Source: Chloranthus sessilifolius | Taxonomy: Eukaryota; Streptophyta; Magnoliopsida; Chloranthales; Chloranthaceae | Assembly: GCA_021018995.1 (NCBI GenBank) | Contig: CM037596.1 | Coordinates: 88,977,184-89,041,183 of the forward strand | Length of the DNA: 64,000 nucleotides | Direction of reading: 5' to 3' | Shown: positions 1-12,394 of the stretch, in pieces | Position numbering within the stretch: the first letter of the stretch is position 1 | Layout: the number at the start of each line of letters is the position of its first letter | Made by a program: the position numbers and the translations under genes | The notes under the pieces: generated by a model | Told to the model about the DNA's origin: nothing | Databases searched by the model: none | Seen by the model: the letters and a program-made list of their open reading frames with translations, nothing else

Positions 1-827
1 TGGAGACAAGATACATACCCTCAATCCCAACAGTAGCAGTTGGCAGCTCCATACAGACCTCAGCACCAATTTAACCAAGGTTATCCACCAAGACAGAATT
101 TTCAGTTACCTGCCCACTTCCCAATCAATTGGTCTTGCCCCCACAACAGCCCAGATCCTCTTCCTTTGAAGAGAAAATGCTGAAATCTATATAAAATTTG
201 GGAAACTTGGTCCAAACTGTAAACTCTTATGAGCAAAGCATTAAAAAAATAGAGGACCAACTAGGTCAAATCTGTAATGCTTTGAACAGGAAAGAGGAGG
301 GCAAATTGCCTAGTCAACCCTTGGCCAATCTAAAAGGGTAGTTCATGATTGGAGAAGCATCCTCTACCCATGAGGAGGCTGATGCACTTACTACCCTGAG
401 GAGTGGTAGGGTGGTTAATAATTTAGTGGGCAAGGTAACTAAGGAGGTCATGGAGAGTGAAAATGAAAGAAATGTGAGTGGTGAAGAATCAAAGAAGTCA
501 TCCCCTGCTGTGGATCAGTAAGGGAAAAATAAAAGGGCTGATGTTGAGCCCCAACAGCAAACAATAAATGAAGAAAAAAGAAAAAAATAAAAATTTGACC
601 ATGATGTTGTTAGGCATGCAGTTGTGACACCAGTAGTCCCACAGCTGTCATTTCCTCATGCATTAGTTGGCCCATCTCCTTTTGATAAGGGGAATGGTCA
701 AATAGAGGAAATGATGGAGACCTTCAAGGAGGTCAAGATCAATTTTCCCTTGCTTGATGCTATAAAATAGGTCCTTGCCTATGCTAAATTCTTGAAGGAC
801 CTCTGCACATAGAAAAGAAAAGCAAGG
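1..827 (+). pseudogene. gag: Athila gag C-terminal part, degraded
   Basis: Reading through stops gives a Gln/Pro-rich stretch (QGYPPRQNFQLP), then a segment matching the Athila gag tail: a helical region (SIKKIEDQLGQ), TTLRSG, and the pre-protease motif AYAKFLKDL just before the protease. Stops fall near 520, 586, 768 and 810, so no product is expected. The nucleocapsid function is inferred from the family. Frame switches are likely and exact borders are uncertain. Confidence 0.6.
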
Positions 828-1463
828 GTGCAATTGTCCAAAAAGGTTTTCGCTATTGAGCATGTTGAATCAGTTCTGTCTGTTGTCGTACCTAAAAAAT
901 TACAGGACCCAGGGGTACCTACTATCCCCTACATAATTGAAAACCATACCATTGGTAAAGCTCTCTTGGACTTAGGGGCCAGTGTGAACCTGCTCTCATA
1001 TTTAGTATATGAGGAGCTAGGTTTGGGGGAGCTGAAATCCACATCAGTTGTGCTCCAACTGGCTGATAGGCCTGAGAGGAGACCTATGGGTGTGGTGGAG
1101 GATGTGTTGGTGGGGGTGGACAAGGTCTACTATCTTGCTGATTTTCTTGTTTTGGACATGGACCCTTGCAAAAGTAAAGTCCCAATTCCTGTCATCCTTG
1201 GCAGACCATTCTTTGCCACTGTAAATGCTTGTATACAATGTAGGCCAGGGGTTATGGAGGTGACCTTTGGGAAAATGAAGGCCCAATTAAATGTGTACAA
1301 TACTGCAAGGCAGCCTCAGATGGACAATAAAGACTGCTGTGCAATAGATATACTAGATGGCCTTGTGGAAGAAGAATTATCCAATCTGCTGGATTGGGAT
1401 AATATTGCTGATGACCTAGAAAATATTTGGAGTATGGTTGAGAAGGAGGCCAAGTTCTCATGA
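828..1463 (+). pseudogene. pro: Athila aspartic protease domain
   Basis: An open stretch of about 210 codons continuing the gag frame. The retropepsin active-site loop reads LLDLGASVNLL, so the catalytic Asp is present, and the second conserved block is PVILGRPFFAT, typical of Athila proteases. The enzyme would process the Gag-Pol polyprotein in cytoplasmic particles. It is the best preserved part of this pol, but has no start of its own and sits between disrupted segments. The RT follows after about 190 bp. Confidence 0.75.
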
Positions 1464-1656
1464 CAGAAGACAACACAAAAATAGAGTCTTCTGTGGGCCT
1501 AGTGCAGCATTCCAACTGGAAACCTATATTGTTGCCCCTTCCTCCTACCACTAAGGAACCTTTGTTGCCTTCCATTGAAAGTCCCCTTGAGCTAGAACTG
1601 AAATAGCTCTCAGACACATTAAATATGCCTTCTTGGGATAAAACAACAAGCTTCCA

Positions 1657-2651
1657 GTGATTATCTCCTCCTCTCTCACTAGTGAGCAGGAGGAAGAATT
1701 ATTGAGTGTTTTTAAGAAACATAAAAGGGCAATGGGGTGGACAATAGCTGATCTTGGAGGCATTGATGTCTCAGTTTACATGCACAAAATTCACCTGGAT
1801 GAGGGTGTAAACCCTCTAGGGAGATGCAGAGGAAGCTTAATCCTCACATGCAAGAGGTGGTCTTGAAAGAGATAGTGAAACTTTTGGATGCAAGGGTAAT
1901 TTACCCTATTTCAGATTCAGAATGGGTGTCACCTATCCAAGTGGTACCTAAAAATTCAGGCATAACAGTTATTACTACTAATACTGGGGAGTTGATGCCA
2001 GCCATGGAGACCACTGGCTGGAGGGTTTGTATTGATTACAGGAAACTCAACTCCAAAACCAAGAAAGACCACTTTCCCCTCCCTTTCATTGACCAAATTC
2101 TAGATAAGCTGGCTGGGAAGGCATTTTGCTACTTTCTTGATGGATACTCAGGGTATAACCAAATCCTTGTATATCCTCAAGATCAAGAAAAAATTACTTT
2201 TACATGTCCCTTTGGCACCTTTGCTTATAGAAGGATGCCTTTTAGACTGTATAGTGTCCCAGCCACATTTCAGAGGTGCATGTATGCAATTTTTTTTGAT
2301 CTGATTGGCAAGTTCCTGGAAATCTTCATGAATGATTTCTTAGTTTATGGGGACTACTTTAGCCAATGCTAGAGTCACCTTGACCCGATTTTACAAAGAT
2401 GTGAGGAGACCAATTTGGTCCTAAGCTGGGAAAAGAGTCACTTTATAGTGACACAAGGAATTGTATTAGGCTATGTGGTCACTCACAAAGGAATAGAGGT
2501 TGACAAGGCTAAAGTGGACTTGATTTCACACCTCCCTCCACCCAAGATTGTCAAGCAAATCAGATCATTTTTAGGCCATGCTGGATTTTACAGGAGGTTC
2601 ATTAAGGACTTCAGCAAAATTGTAAAGTCATTGTGCCACTTGCTGTGTTAG
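1657..2651 (+). pseudogene. RT: Athila reverse transcriptase, frameshifted
   Basis: RT would copy the element RNA into cDNA. Visible landmarks are the pre-RT segment (GWTIADLGGIDVSVYMHKI), the fingers (WRVCIDYRKLN near 2020), the palm (FCYFLDGYSGYNQI) and YRRMPF. The polymerase box reads FMNDFLVYG near 2325-2350, where the family has a double Asp, so the first catalytic Asp has become Asn. A frameshift near 1815-1825 joins two frames and an in-frame TAG ends the first long stretch at 2370-2372. The thumb-region motif IRSFLGHAGFYRRFI ends at 2651 with another TAG. Confidence 0.75.
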
Positions 2652-3115
2652 GATGTGCCATTTGAATTTTTTGATGAGTGCCTTGAGGCCTTTAAGGTCT
2701 TAAAAAAGCGTCTTACCACTGCTCTTGTAATCCAGGCCCCAGATTACTCACTCTCATTTGAACTAATGTGTGATGCATTAGACTGGCCATAGGTGTTGTC
2801 TTAGGACAGAGAAAAGATCAGCTGTTTGCAGTGATCTATTATGTTAGCAAAACACTAGCTGAAGCTCTGCTCAACTACCCCACTACTGAAAAGGAGCTGC
2901 TAGCTGTTGTGTTTGCTGTGGACAACGTTAGACCCTACTTGCTTGGGTCAAAAATTATTATTTTCACTGATCACTCAGCCCTGAAATAAATGTTGGCCAA
3001 GAAGGATGCCAAACCAAGGCTGATCAGATGGGTCCTCCTATTGCAGGAGTTTGATCTTGAGATCAAGGATAAGAAGGGAGTTGAGAATGTGGTGGCTAAC
3101 CACCTCTCTAGAATT
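2652..3115 (+). pseudogene. RH: Athila RNase H domain, frameshifted
   Basis: Follows the RT directly. Recognisable pieces are the start (DVPFEFFDECLEAF), a broken LCDALD segment near 2770-2795 where the frame shifts, YYVSKTLAEA, EKELLAVVFA, FTDHSALK and the end [12 protein letters not shown]. The enzyme would degrade the RNA strand of the RNA-DNA hybrid. At least one frameshift and two stops prevent expression. Confidence 0.65.
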
Positions 3116-4459
3116 ATTTTGGAAGAATGTGCAGCAGCACCTATCAATGAATTGTTCCCTGATGAACAGTTATTTGCTATACAGTCTAGTGTGCCCTGGT
3201 CACACATAGTCAATTTTCTTACTATTGGCAGGATCCCCCCTCACTGGTCCAAGATGGACAAAGACCTGTTCTTCTCTCAGGTCAAACATTTTTTGTTGGA
3301 GGATCCATACCTTTACAATCATTGTGCAGATCAGGTGGTTAGGAGATGTGTACCTAACAGTGAGTTCCACAGTATTCTTTCTGTGTGCCATGAGCAAGCC
3401 TATGGAGGTCACTTCAGTGGTAAAAAGACAACAGCAAAAGTACTATAATGTGGTTTTTATTGGCCTTCTTTGTTTAGAGATACACACCTGCATTGAAGAG
3501 CCTGTGAGAGATGTCAAAGGTTGGGAGGCATTTCCAAGAAAGATTCAATGCCATTGCAACCCATCCTTGTGATTGGACTTTTTGGCATCTAGGGAATTTA
3601 TTTTATGGGTCCCTTTCCTCCATCTATGAGTTTCAATTTCATACTTGTGGCAGTGGACTATGTGTCTAAATGGGTGGAAGCCATTGCCACAAGGACCAAT
3701 GACCACACATTTGTCATCAAAATTTTGAAGGATAATATCTTCTCCAGATATGGCACCCCCAGAGCTATCATTAGTGATGGGGGGAGTCATTTCTGTAATA
3801 GATCTTTTGAGAACCTGCTCAAAAAGTATTCTGTTACCCACAAAATTGCAACTCCCTACCACCCATAAACTAGTGGGCAAGTTGAAATTTTTAATAGGGA
3901 TATCAAGCATATCTTGGAGAAGACGGTGAGGACAGATGGAAAGGATTGGGCACAAAAGTTGAATGATGCTTTGTAGGATTATAGGACTACCTATAAGACC
4001 CCTATTGGCATATCCCCATTTAGGCTGGTTTATGGCAAGGCTTGCCACCTACCAGTGGAGTTAGAGCACAGAGCCTATCTGGCTATCAAAATATTGAATT
4101 TTTATCTAACTACTGCTGGTTCTCACAGAAAATTGTAATTGGCAGAGCTCGATGAGCTGAGGCTGGAAGCCTATTCTAATGGCAAAATATACAAGGAGAA
4201 ATCAAAGGCATTCTTTGACAAGAAGCTAATGAGGAAGGACTTCAATGCTGGTACTAAGGTTTGGCTTTTCAACTCTAAACTAAAATTTTTTCTAGGAAAG
4301 TTAAAATCCAGATGGGATGGACCTTATATTGTCATTCATGCATCCTCATCTGGTGCTGTGGAGATCTTGGATCCGAAAGATCATGACAGTGAATGGTTAA
4401 AGACTAAAAATTTGTGTAAAAAATTTAGTGGAGCCTCCTCAGATCATTCACCTACATGA
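3116..4459 (+). pseudogene. IN: Athila integrase, frameshifted, first catalytic Asp lost
   Basis: The zinc-binding HHCC region spans about 3385-3520 ([11 protein letters not shown], then RACERCQRL). The catalytic core starts near 3590. The codon at 3599-3601 is TAT (Tyr) where Athila integrases have Asp in GIDFMGPFP, and the preceding conserved Trp is TAG at 3590-3592. The second Asp (IISDGGSHF) and the Glu (GQVEIFNRD) remain. Further stops are TAA at 3866-3868 (in HPxTSGQ) and TAG at 3974-3976. The C-terminal part includes the SRWDGPYIV motif near 4310. The product would insert cDNA into chromosomes; this copy cannot. Confidence 0.75.
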
Positions 4460-4879
4460 ACCTCCCACTGCTCAATGATCCACAGCTTTGTAAAATGTGT
4501 ACCATATGTGCTAAATGTGTGTTTTATGTTGGCTTGCTTAGAAATCTATCAATTACTATTTTAGTGTGATGTTAATTTGCCTGTTTTATTTGTTCTATCT
4601 TAAGTATATGTGCATATTGGTCATCTGAATCTAGGGTGCATGAACTTGATGTTGATGTGCATGTCTGTTGCTGCTGTGGTTGAGGTGCTCTCATAATAAA
4701 TGTCATGAATTTGATCTGAAAGACTATCTTTAGAATTCTGTACTTTTGATGTACATATGTTGATAATGGGCATACAATTATAATGATGAAATGGAGTACA
4801 TGTGAAGGGGTTGGTGCAGATGCACAATGGATAGGTGCATAACAGTATCGATGCACTGGCCAATGCGCAGCACTGAGAC
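4460..4879 (+). other. Spacer after pol in element A
   Basis: AT-rich sequence between the integrase stop and the internal promoter-like block. No coding signal or repeat was seen. Confidence 0.5.
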
Positions 4880-5378
4880 AAAGGTTAAAAGTTGCTTTCT
4901 CGCTAGGCTAAAAGGCCTAAATTACACATTCGTGAATCAATTCTTGGCTTTCTCACGGGGCTCTGAAATGGCCTGTGTTGTCTCACGAGAGCTTCGAGAG
5001 CTAAATATCTGAAGAATAATTGCATATGAGCCTCGCGAGGCTCTCTCTTCTTCGTGCCTTCAAGCTGCGCAAAAATTTTAAGTCATGTGTCTTGCTCCTC
5101 ACGAGGTAAAATTCTTAAATAGGCACTTCTACCAACCTCGCGAGGCACTTAATGCTCTACATGTATGAGTCTTGCGAAGTTAGACAGTGCAACTATGTGA
5201 AAGATGAAAGAGGCATCTCGCGCACCTTCGCTTCAATTTAGCCTCGCGAATACCTCGCGAGGGTCTGTTCTTCTTCGCGACAACACTTCTCACGAGATTG
5301 AATTCATAAGTGTGCGAGAAATCTATTTCGCGAGAACCTGGTGATAGCCGCGTGAGGCACAGGATCAGCCTTATAAAT
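4880..5378 (+). promoter_or_regulatory. Internal promoter-like block: CTCGCGAG cluster plus TATA box
   Basis: About fifteen exact or one-to-two-base-off copies of the palindrome CTCGCGAG lie in roughly 470 bp (near 4899, 4954, 4982, 5033, 5098, 5148, 5170, 5217, 5243, 5252, 5274, 5288, 5311, 5327 and 5349). A TATA-like TTATAAAT follows at 5371-5378, then a pyrimidine-rich leader and an ATG in good context at 5752. The same motif fills the U3 of this element's own LTR at 11205-11830. The inferred role is a separate promoter for the downstream extra ORF. Confidence 0.55.
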
Positions 5379-5751
5379 CCTGTGATTTCTTCATTTTCTT
5401 CATTTCATATCTCTTTGCCCTAGCCTCCACTGAGCAAGACCGAGCTTCTCTCTCCCTTCTTTCTTCTTTACAACCTAATCCACTCCACCTCAAATAGTTT
5501 CCTCCTACCATTTTACTCCCCATCACCTCCTGCTCACTTTGAGCTAGGTTTGCGAGGATTTGAACCTTTGTGCAACATTTAAAGTGGAACCCTAGCTGCA
5601 AGTTGGTAAGATCTCTCACTCTCGCTCTGCTGCTTTGATTGAATAGTAATTTAGAGTTAAGAGGAGAGGAATTTGTGGGCATTACCCCCATTGGCATGTG
5701 ATCTATCTCTACTTTATTTGTAAAGCCCTAATTTGGAGAAGTTGAGTAGCC

Positions 5752-8700
5752 ATGGCTACGGGTTCGAAATTTATTGATGCATTAGCTGCCATGTTAAACT
5801 CTTCAAATACCGGCAGCCCTGGGGTAACTCATAAGTCATTGAGGAATGCAGAGGCCTCCACAGTGGAGACCTCTAAGGTGCCTACTCAGGTGGTTGAGCC
5901 CCAAATGGATCAAACTGAGAGGAGGGCAACCCTAGTGAAGAAGGGCAAGGGTGTGGCCTCTGATGCCCAAGGTACAAAGAAGAAATTTGCTCCTAAGAAG
6001 AGGGCCAGAGAGCACCCACCTGCCAAAAGCCCAGAAAAATAAATGAAAAAGGGCAAAGCTGTGGCCCCTGAGGTCCCTGAGGTTGACCCTAAAGAGGAAG
6101 AAGGTAATGAGTACCTTAGGGTCCCCTCTGAATTTGTGAAAGCAATTAAACTGGAGCCAAAGAAAATTTTCGATAAGGTGTTCTTTGAGGACCAGCCTGA
6201 GACATCAATCTCCATTGAGTACCTAGCCAAAGCCACTCTGTTGCCCCTATCAAGGCCCCCAATACAGCTAGTCTTCCCTAGACTAGTGCAGTTATTTTAT
6301 CAAAATATCAGAGTGAAGACTAGGGATGATGGAAACCCAGCATTGTTGGTGTTAATAGACAAGTTTGAGATGTTGTTCAATCAGGCAGCCCTAGCTGAAA
6401 CATTGGGGATACCAGTAAAGTATAGCCCAGAGTGTGGCTTGGGCCCTCCTTTGACTACCATAATCGAAGAAATTGCTAAGGAGTTGACTGGGGGGATCAC
6501 AACTTCTAGGCTGTCTATTAGGAAGAGAGATCTACCCTTAAACATGAGGTTTATGGATGGGGTACTTATGAAGAATGCCTCTTGCTCTGGACATGAGCAG
6601 GAGAGGAGGTCTCCCATTGCAGATGCACTTTACTCATTCCATATGAACCACTACTTGGATGCTGCAAAATTAATTTATGAGGGGATGAAGAATATTCACG
6701 AGAAGGTGAATATAAAGAAGAAACCTCACTCACTCCCCTACTACAGACTTATTACAGCCTTGTTTAAGCTTGAAGGATACCCATTTCCAATGGATGAGGT
6801 GACTATTGGCCTGGCCCCCAGAAAATATGGAAAGAAATAATGAGGAATCAGTGGTACTTTGATTGAGAAGAAGAAGATGAAGAAGGCAGATCCGCTAGCT
6901 CCAGCAGCCCCCACTATTCAAGAAGTAGTTGCTGCTGCTCCTGCTATTGTTGTTGTTGCTACCTCAGCAGCCCCCACCTCTGCAGCCACTACTTCAATCT
7001 CTGTTGTGCCAGCCAACACTCAAACCATTGCCTCCTCATCCATACCCATAACCACTACCATACCCTCAACTCTAGCTACACCCATAACCCCTGTACCTAC
7101 TACCTCAACCCCAGCCTCACAACCCCCCATAGTTCTACAATCCTTACCTCAGCCAATTTAAACCTCCGCCACAGCGACCTTAACCTCATTACCACACACC
7201 ATACCTCCCGAGACCTTACCCGTACCTGTACCCTTACCTACTTACCCAACTCACCCTAGGCCACCTGTGAAGACCACCTATAAAAAGAAAAGAAAATTAA
7301 CCAAAGCCCACACAGAGCCCCAGCCCACCTATATATCCCAAACCATCCCAATTCCTGACACCACAGCCATACCAAACCCAACCATTGGCCTACCACCACC
7401 CTCAACTGCCCAAGCCTTTAAATCTGAGCCTCACACTCTTAAAATCGCTCACAGCTTTCCAGCTACCTCACATCAGCCCATTGAAACCTCCACACCTTTT
7501 CAACTTGAGTTCTTTGAACCGCCAATCCATTCCATTCTCTCCTACCCATGACCAAGACCCCTTTACAGGAGAGGGATACTCAACTATGATGTCCTCTATC
7601 ATAGAGGATATCAACTATAAGTTCACCCCTCTACCAAACTCACCTCACCCTCCCCATTTCATCCCTCCTCATGCTTCACCACAACCCCATCAATTTGGCC
7701 CTATCCACACCACCACCTTCCAACATGCGCCCACTTCCCCATTTCAACCCATCCCACCCATCCAACCCACTGCACCTATAACCCCTGATCCCCTACCCCA
7801 AATCCTTAACCTATTACTCTCCCTTCAATCCCACGTGTTGGCCAACTCCCAAGCCCAATCATCCATTGAGGCCAACCTTCAAGCCATGACCCCCACCCTC
7901 TAAAACCAAGCCTCAATCCAAATCAGCTTATAAGCCATCCAAGCCACCTTGTCACTTTTAACCCAAACATTACAGCAACCACCTATCCTAGAAACCCCTC
8001 CTATTACCTTTACCAATGCCTCCACTCAAACTGAAACTGAACTTGAACCAGAACTTCAACATGACCCTATCCAACTACCTATTATTCCCCCACCTCTGCC
8101 AGTCACCCTCACACAATCCCAACTTGATCTCCCACCTATTGTAGCTACCTCTAATGCTACCAAAGATATGGAGGGCCTAATCCCCACCTCCTCAATCCCA
8201 ACCCAAATAGTCCCTGAGCCTGAACTTGCAATCCATCACCCTTTACCCTCAATATTCACCCCACCCATGCCATCGTCCATCCCTTCCCTAGTGCTGAGCA
8301 ACTCATATTACCAGCCGCTTTCAACCCTCAGCCTCCATACTACACCCTCCTTCAAGCCATGAAGAAAAATTCTTACATCAAGAGGGGTGTGCTTACTAGA
8401 ATGGCTGACCTCAGAACATCAATGAGGTAGCCCCTCCTTGATAAATTCAAATCAGTGTTGTTAGCCCACAAGTTAGAGAAGAAGAGAATCAAGCTGGGTT
8501 GAAGGGAGATAATGATCCAATATAATTAAGAAAAGAATAGGGCTGCGGGGATGGAGGATGTCATCAAGAAATTGTAGACAGACTTGAGATTAGTGGAAGA
8601 CAGAGCTTATGACTATGCTGTGACTATTGCGGCACTACAGAGGACCCTAACTAAAAATAGTGATCAGGAGTTAGCAAAAGCTATTTTCAAGCAATTAAAC

Positions 8701-8937
8701 CCAAATGTACCTCAAAAGGAAACCGCCCCTACACCCAAGGAGCCTTGAAAAATCAAGCCTGGAATCAAGATCCAGGAGCCTGCTTCAAAGCCAGAGCCCA
8801 CTCCCGACAAGAAAAGCACCCCCAGATAAAAAAAAACTACTTCCAAAAGGTCAAAATCTAATGTTGCTGCTATGAAGATAGATAAAGGAAAAGGAATCCA
8901 AGACCCACCAAATGTAGCAGAAGATTCAGATGATTAG
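5752..8937 (+). pseudogene. Athila extra ORF after pol (env-position protein)
   Basis: Starts at ATG 5752 (CCATGGC context) and reads in one frame through a single TAA at 6040-6042 to 6840, then with more stops to a terminal TAG near 8937, about 1,060 codons. The N-terminal 360 codons (5752-6840) form a globular-looking domain resembling the plant retroelement protein family found in the Athila 'env-like' position. The middle (6890-8370) is very rich in Pro, Thr and Ser with a frame switch near 7551 and back near 8359. The C-terminal 190 codons are charged and helical (LVEDRAYDYAVTIAAL), possibly coiled coil, ending in a basic tail. I see no signal peptide or convincing membrane segment, so an envelope role is not supported by sequence. 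A DNA-binding or nuclear role is possible but unproven. Confidence 0.6.
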
Positions 8938-10860
8938 ATTTGCACATGTCATTAGTTAGGATGTTTTTGTATAATTTTTTGTAGTTATTTTCCTTTGCAT
9001 TGTATAAATTTCTTTAATATAAATGAAATCCCTCTTTGGTATAGTTTGTGTGGTTCACTTTATGTCTTTTTGTTTATTTATTTATGTGTATTTTGTTTGA
9101 TTATGCTACTTGTTTTCTTTTATGTCTGATTTTGTGTATGATAACCTACTACACATGCCCTTTATTTTTGAATCAGTGAGGACACTAATCCTCATAGGTT
9201 TGGGGGTGTGGCAAGGTTTGCCAATGATATAGTTAACCTAAGTGCAGCAGAATCAAGTGAGTAAGATAGATATAGAGCTGTGATCACCTAAGAAACTTTG
9301 AAAATGAGGAAATGTAAAATTTTTTGCAGACGTCTAGGCATTAAAAACTTTTAAATTTTAACATTTCCATGAGGTGAACACCAAGAAAACTCACTTGTGT
9401 TAGTACTTAGTGAACCATTAAAGAGAGAAAATTGTAAGGACATGCCTAAGAGTTCAATGAAGATCATACCTAGTGAGGTTTGGGCCTACAAAATTTTATT
9501 TTATTTTTCTTTGAGGAGTGTCTTCGGTAATTCTTTTTGCTCTAAGGACTGGCTAAGTCAATGTCCTCATTAGAAGTTAGGCATCTCCAAGTTGAAATAG
9601 CTGACAGTATCCATGACATTTAGGAAAGGATCAAGGCCTTCTCATGGACAGCTTGAGGTTAAACATACCAAACCTGGTAAACTGCTCTTGTGTATACACC
9701 TTTTGAGCCTTAATTTCCAGTTTTCTTCAAAATACACCTAAGTATTTGTACCTGAATCTATGGACCTGATTCAAACCTACCCCCACTCTGAGAATTCAGA
9801 AGGTAAAAGAGAAGGACTTGAAGATTAACAAGCTAGGGTCAACTTTGGGTAAATAAAAAAGAAAAACAAAAGGAGGATAGCAGTATAGCAGTTGGGGAGA
9901 GGGTGACATTTCAAAAAAAAAAAAAAAATGAAAAGAAAAATTTATCCAAAAGAAAAGAAATATATAAAAAGGATAATGAAAAGGAAGACAGAGAAATCAA
10001 GATGAAATTCCATTGGAAAAAGTAAAAAGAAGAGGAGAAATTGGCCACTTCAAGTTTGAAAAATGTCAAAGAAGATGAAATGTGTTGAACTAAAGGAGGT
10101 GAAGTCATAAATCACCTCCTTCACTTGTTGATTTCTCAATTTTGCATCCTTTTCACCCTTCCATTCTTTATAACCTACACCCATAAGCCACATTACAATC
10201 TAGTTATATGACCTTGTGATCCTAAGTTAAATGAGCTGTTATGTGGAGATGAGGAGTTATACAATCTATGGTGAGGAATAACCAATGATGCCAGGATTTA
10301 AGAGCTTTGCCTATGGTCATGCTTGCAGACCCATTTGGGGACTGTAACTGCTCTTGAGCTTATGAGAAAATAAAAACGCTCAAAGTTCTTTTTGAGAAAC
10401 TATCCTGGTAAGCATTGGGTCTGTTAGTGAATGTATTGGGCATTACCTAAAGCCTAATTTTTGAATTAGTGGTGAGCTCAGTACTGACATATATGTGTTG
10501 TTTCTCTTGTTGCAAATTAATTGGAAATGATGTACATACATGTAAACGTTTTAATGATTAAATGTCTGTGCATATCCTTTGTTTAAATTCCTCATATTTT
10601 GAGTCAAAGGTGAATTGATACTCTGTGTATTGACAGCTGACTTGATAATGTTGCACTTTTATTAACTATTTCATTGAGAAGTTTGTGGGTACCTTCACTG
10701 AAAACCCTCAGGAGACTTCACTCCTCCACTAGGGATCACCTAGGGGTTTAAAAGGCTTGATGCATAAGCTAAATGCATCCGTGCTCCCTACGAAAGTGGC
10801 ATTTACATTCTTAGAGTAGTTGTTTAAATTTTACTTTGCTCAGGGACTAGCAAAGATTAG
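8938..10860 (+). other. 3' untranslated region of element A
   Basis: Non-coding, AT-rich, with an A-rich tract around 9910-10060. A purine-rich GGTTTGGGGGTG at about 9197-9208 resembles the polypurine tract before the LTR and may be an extra plus-strand primer. The last 180 bp (10690-10860) closely match 18275-18460, the same region of element E, so this part is conserved between Athila copies. Confidence 0.6.
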
Positions 10861-10871
10861 GTTTGGGGGTA
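10861..10871 (+). other. Polypurine tract of element A
   Basis: GTTTGGGGGTA directly precedes the TG that opens the LTR. It primes plus-strand DNA synthesis in the family. Element E has the matching GTTTAGGAGTG before its LTR at 18462. Confidence 0.65.
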
Positions 10872-11204
10872 TGTTATTCACTAAAAACTATCACTTTTCA
10901 CCTCTTAAACTAGCCTTTGCTAGACCTTGAAGCTGACTAATAACTCTTGTTTAGCTTATTTTGTAGATTAGTAATAACTTATGCAGCTTAACACAAATTC
11001 CATGCCTTTGGTGCCAAGAAGAGAAAGAATTCAAGCCAAGGATGACAGCTGATCCAGAGATTGACGAAACACCATGGTGGTACACACCATGGTGACTATT
11101 TTGCATGTCAAGATGGACCAAGGAAGTCTAACAGATGAAAGAAGTATAGATGAGAGTGGAGGATGCTGCAACAGAAGCATGTGCATAGCAGCAGAGGAAC
11201 AAAT

Positions 11205-12022
11205 GACTTATCTCGCACAGTTGAGGTGCTACCTCGCGTTGTTCAATTCACTGAAAAGCTTCCTCGTGCAGCTAAGACATACAACACAAAAGAACTCGCA
11301 CAACAATCGCACAATTCAGCTGAAATCAACACATAAAGGAACTCGCGAAATAGTCACGCACTAAGCTTTCAGAAATATAGCTCGCGAAGCTCTCGTGAGG
11401 ATCAAGCTTTAAAGCAGCCGCGCGCACTACCTCGCGAGACCAATTTGTGCAAATAGCAATAGCAACCTCGCAAAGTTCTCGTGTGGCTCTAGAGGAGAGA
11501 GACGCCTAGAAACTATCTCGCACAGCTCTCGTGCACCTAAAAGTTCAACTTTATACTGAGCGAGCTACGTAATCATGTGAAAAGAAACTAAGTGAGAGTT
11601 AAAGGCATCCTCGCGACACCCTTGCGAGAGGAGTTTTTGAATCCCTACTGCGCGAGCAAGCCAAGCAGTGTAACTCATCCTCACGACAGTATTGCAGTGC
11701 AAAGTAGCCGCGCAACCATTTGCAGATCTACCGTGTGAACTAGAGGCCTCCCAAGCTAAAATCTTACCTCGCGAGGACTCTGCAAGCCGTGCGAATGAAT
11801 TAATATGCAGAAGGCATCCGAACGAAGCTCGGGCCCCCCAACTTCTCAGTCTTAACTACAGGGACCTTTTGGGGATTTCCCCAGGTCTAGGGCACACATC
11901 CCGAGGCCCTGATCTTGAGGCACACATCTCAAGGCATATAAGAGTTGTAACAGTGCCACATCTGCTAGAAGAATTAGGGTTTACTCTTCTATTGGCTAAG
12001 GCATTAGGACTGAGTATATAAG
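11205..12022 (+). promoter_or_regulatory. LTR promoter of A: CTCGCGAG cluster and TATA box
   Basis: From 11205 to about 11830 there are some twenty variants of CTCGCGAG, such as ATCTCGCACAG, CCTCGCGAGACC and CATCCTCGCGAC. GTATATAAG at 12014-12022 is the likely TATA box, so the cluster sits in U3. CpG is rare elsewhere in this LTR but concentrated in these motifs. Confidence 0.6.
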
Positions 12023-12394
12023 CTGTACTTGTAACTTAGAATGGGATCTCTCCTTCAACCTCTGTCTGTCGTGAGCTCGAGCAGACTAGGGTTAGGGTTT
12101 GATCATTTCTTTTTCCATTTTTCTTCTCTTAGCCCAACACTTGCTGGCTAAACCCTCTATAAGTAATTAGGTATAGTTTTAATTAGTTTTGTAATGGGTC
12201 TTGTAATCTTTAGGATTTTGTGAAGAGCTGTTGTGCACAAGGCTGCTGCCTTGAGAAATTGCATTGTAGGTAATTCTGATCAATGGAATTTGTACTTTAA
12301 ATATTCATTCAATCTGTTATTTTCCTATTTGCCAATAGTTTTGTTTAGGCTATAGCATGCATTTAGAATTTGAGCTGATTGAAAGGCCCATGGA

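Noticed and set aside
4880-5360. CTCGCGAG as the plant CGCG box bound by CAMTA factors
   Set aside because: That box is (A/C/G)CGCG(C/G/T); TCGCGA does not fit at either side.
5752-8937. Envelope glycoprotein in element A
   Set aside because: Position fits, but I see no signal peptide or membrane anchor; only the neutral name 'extra ORF' is supported.
11692-12021. 109-codon frame in the A LTR
   Set aside because: Spans the promoter region and TATA box of the LTR; no domain.
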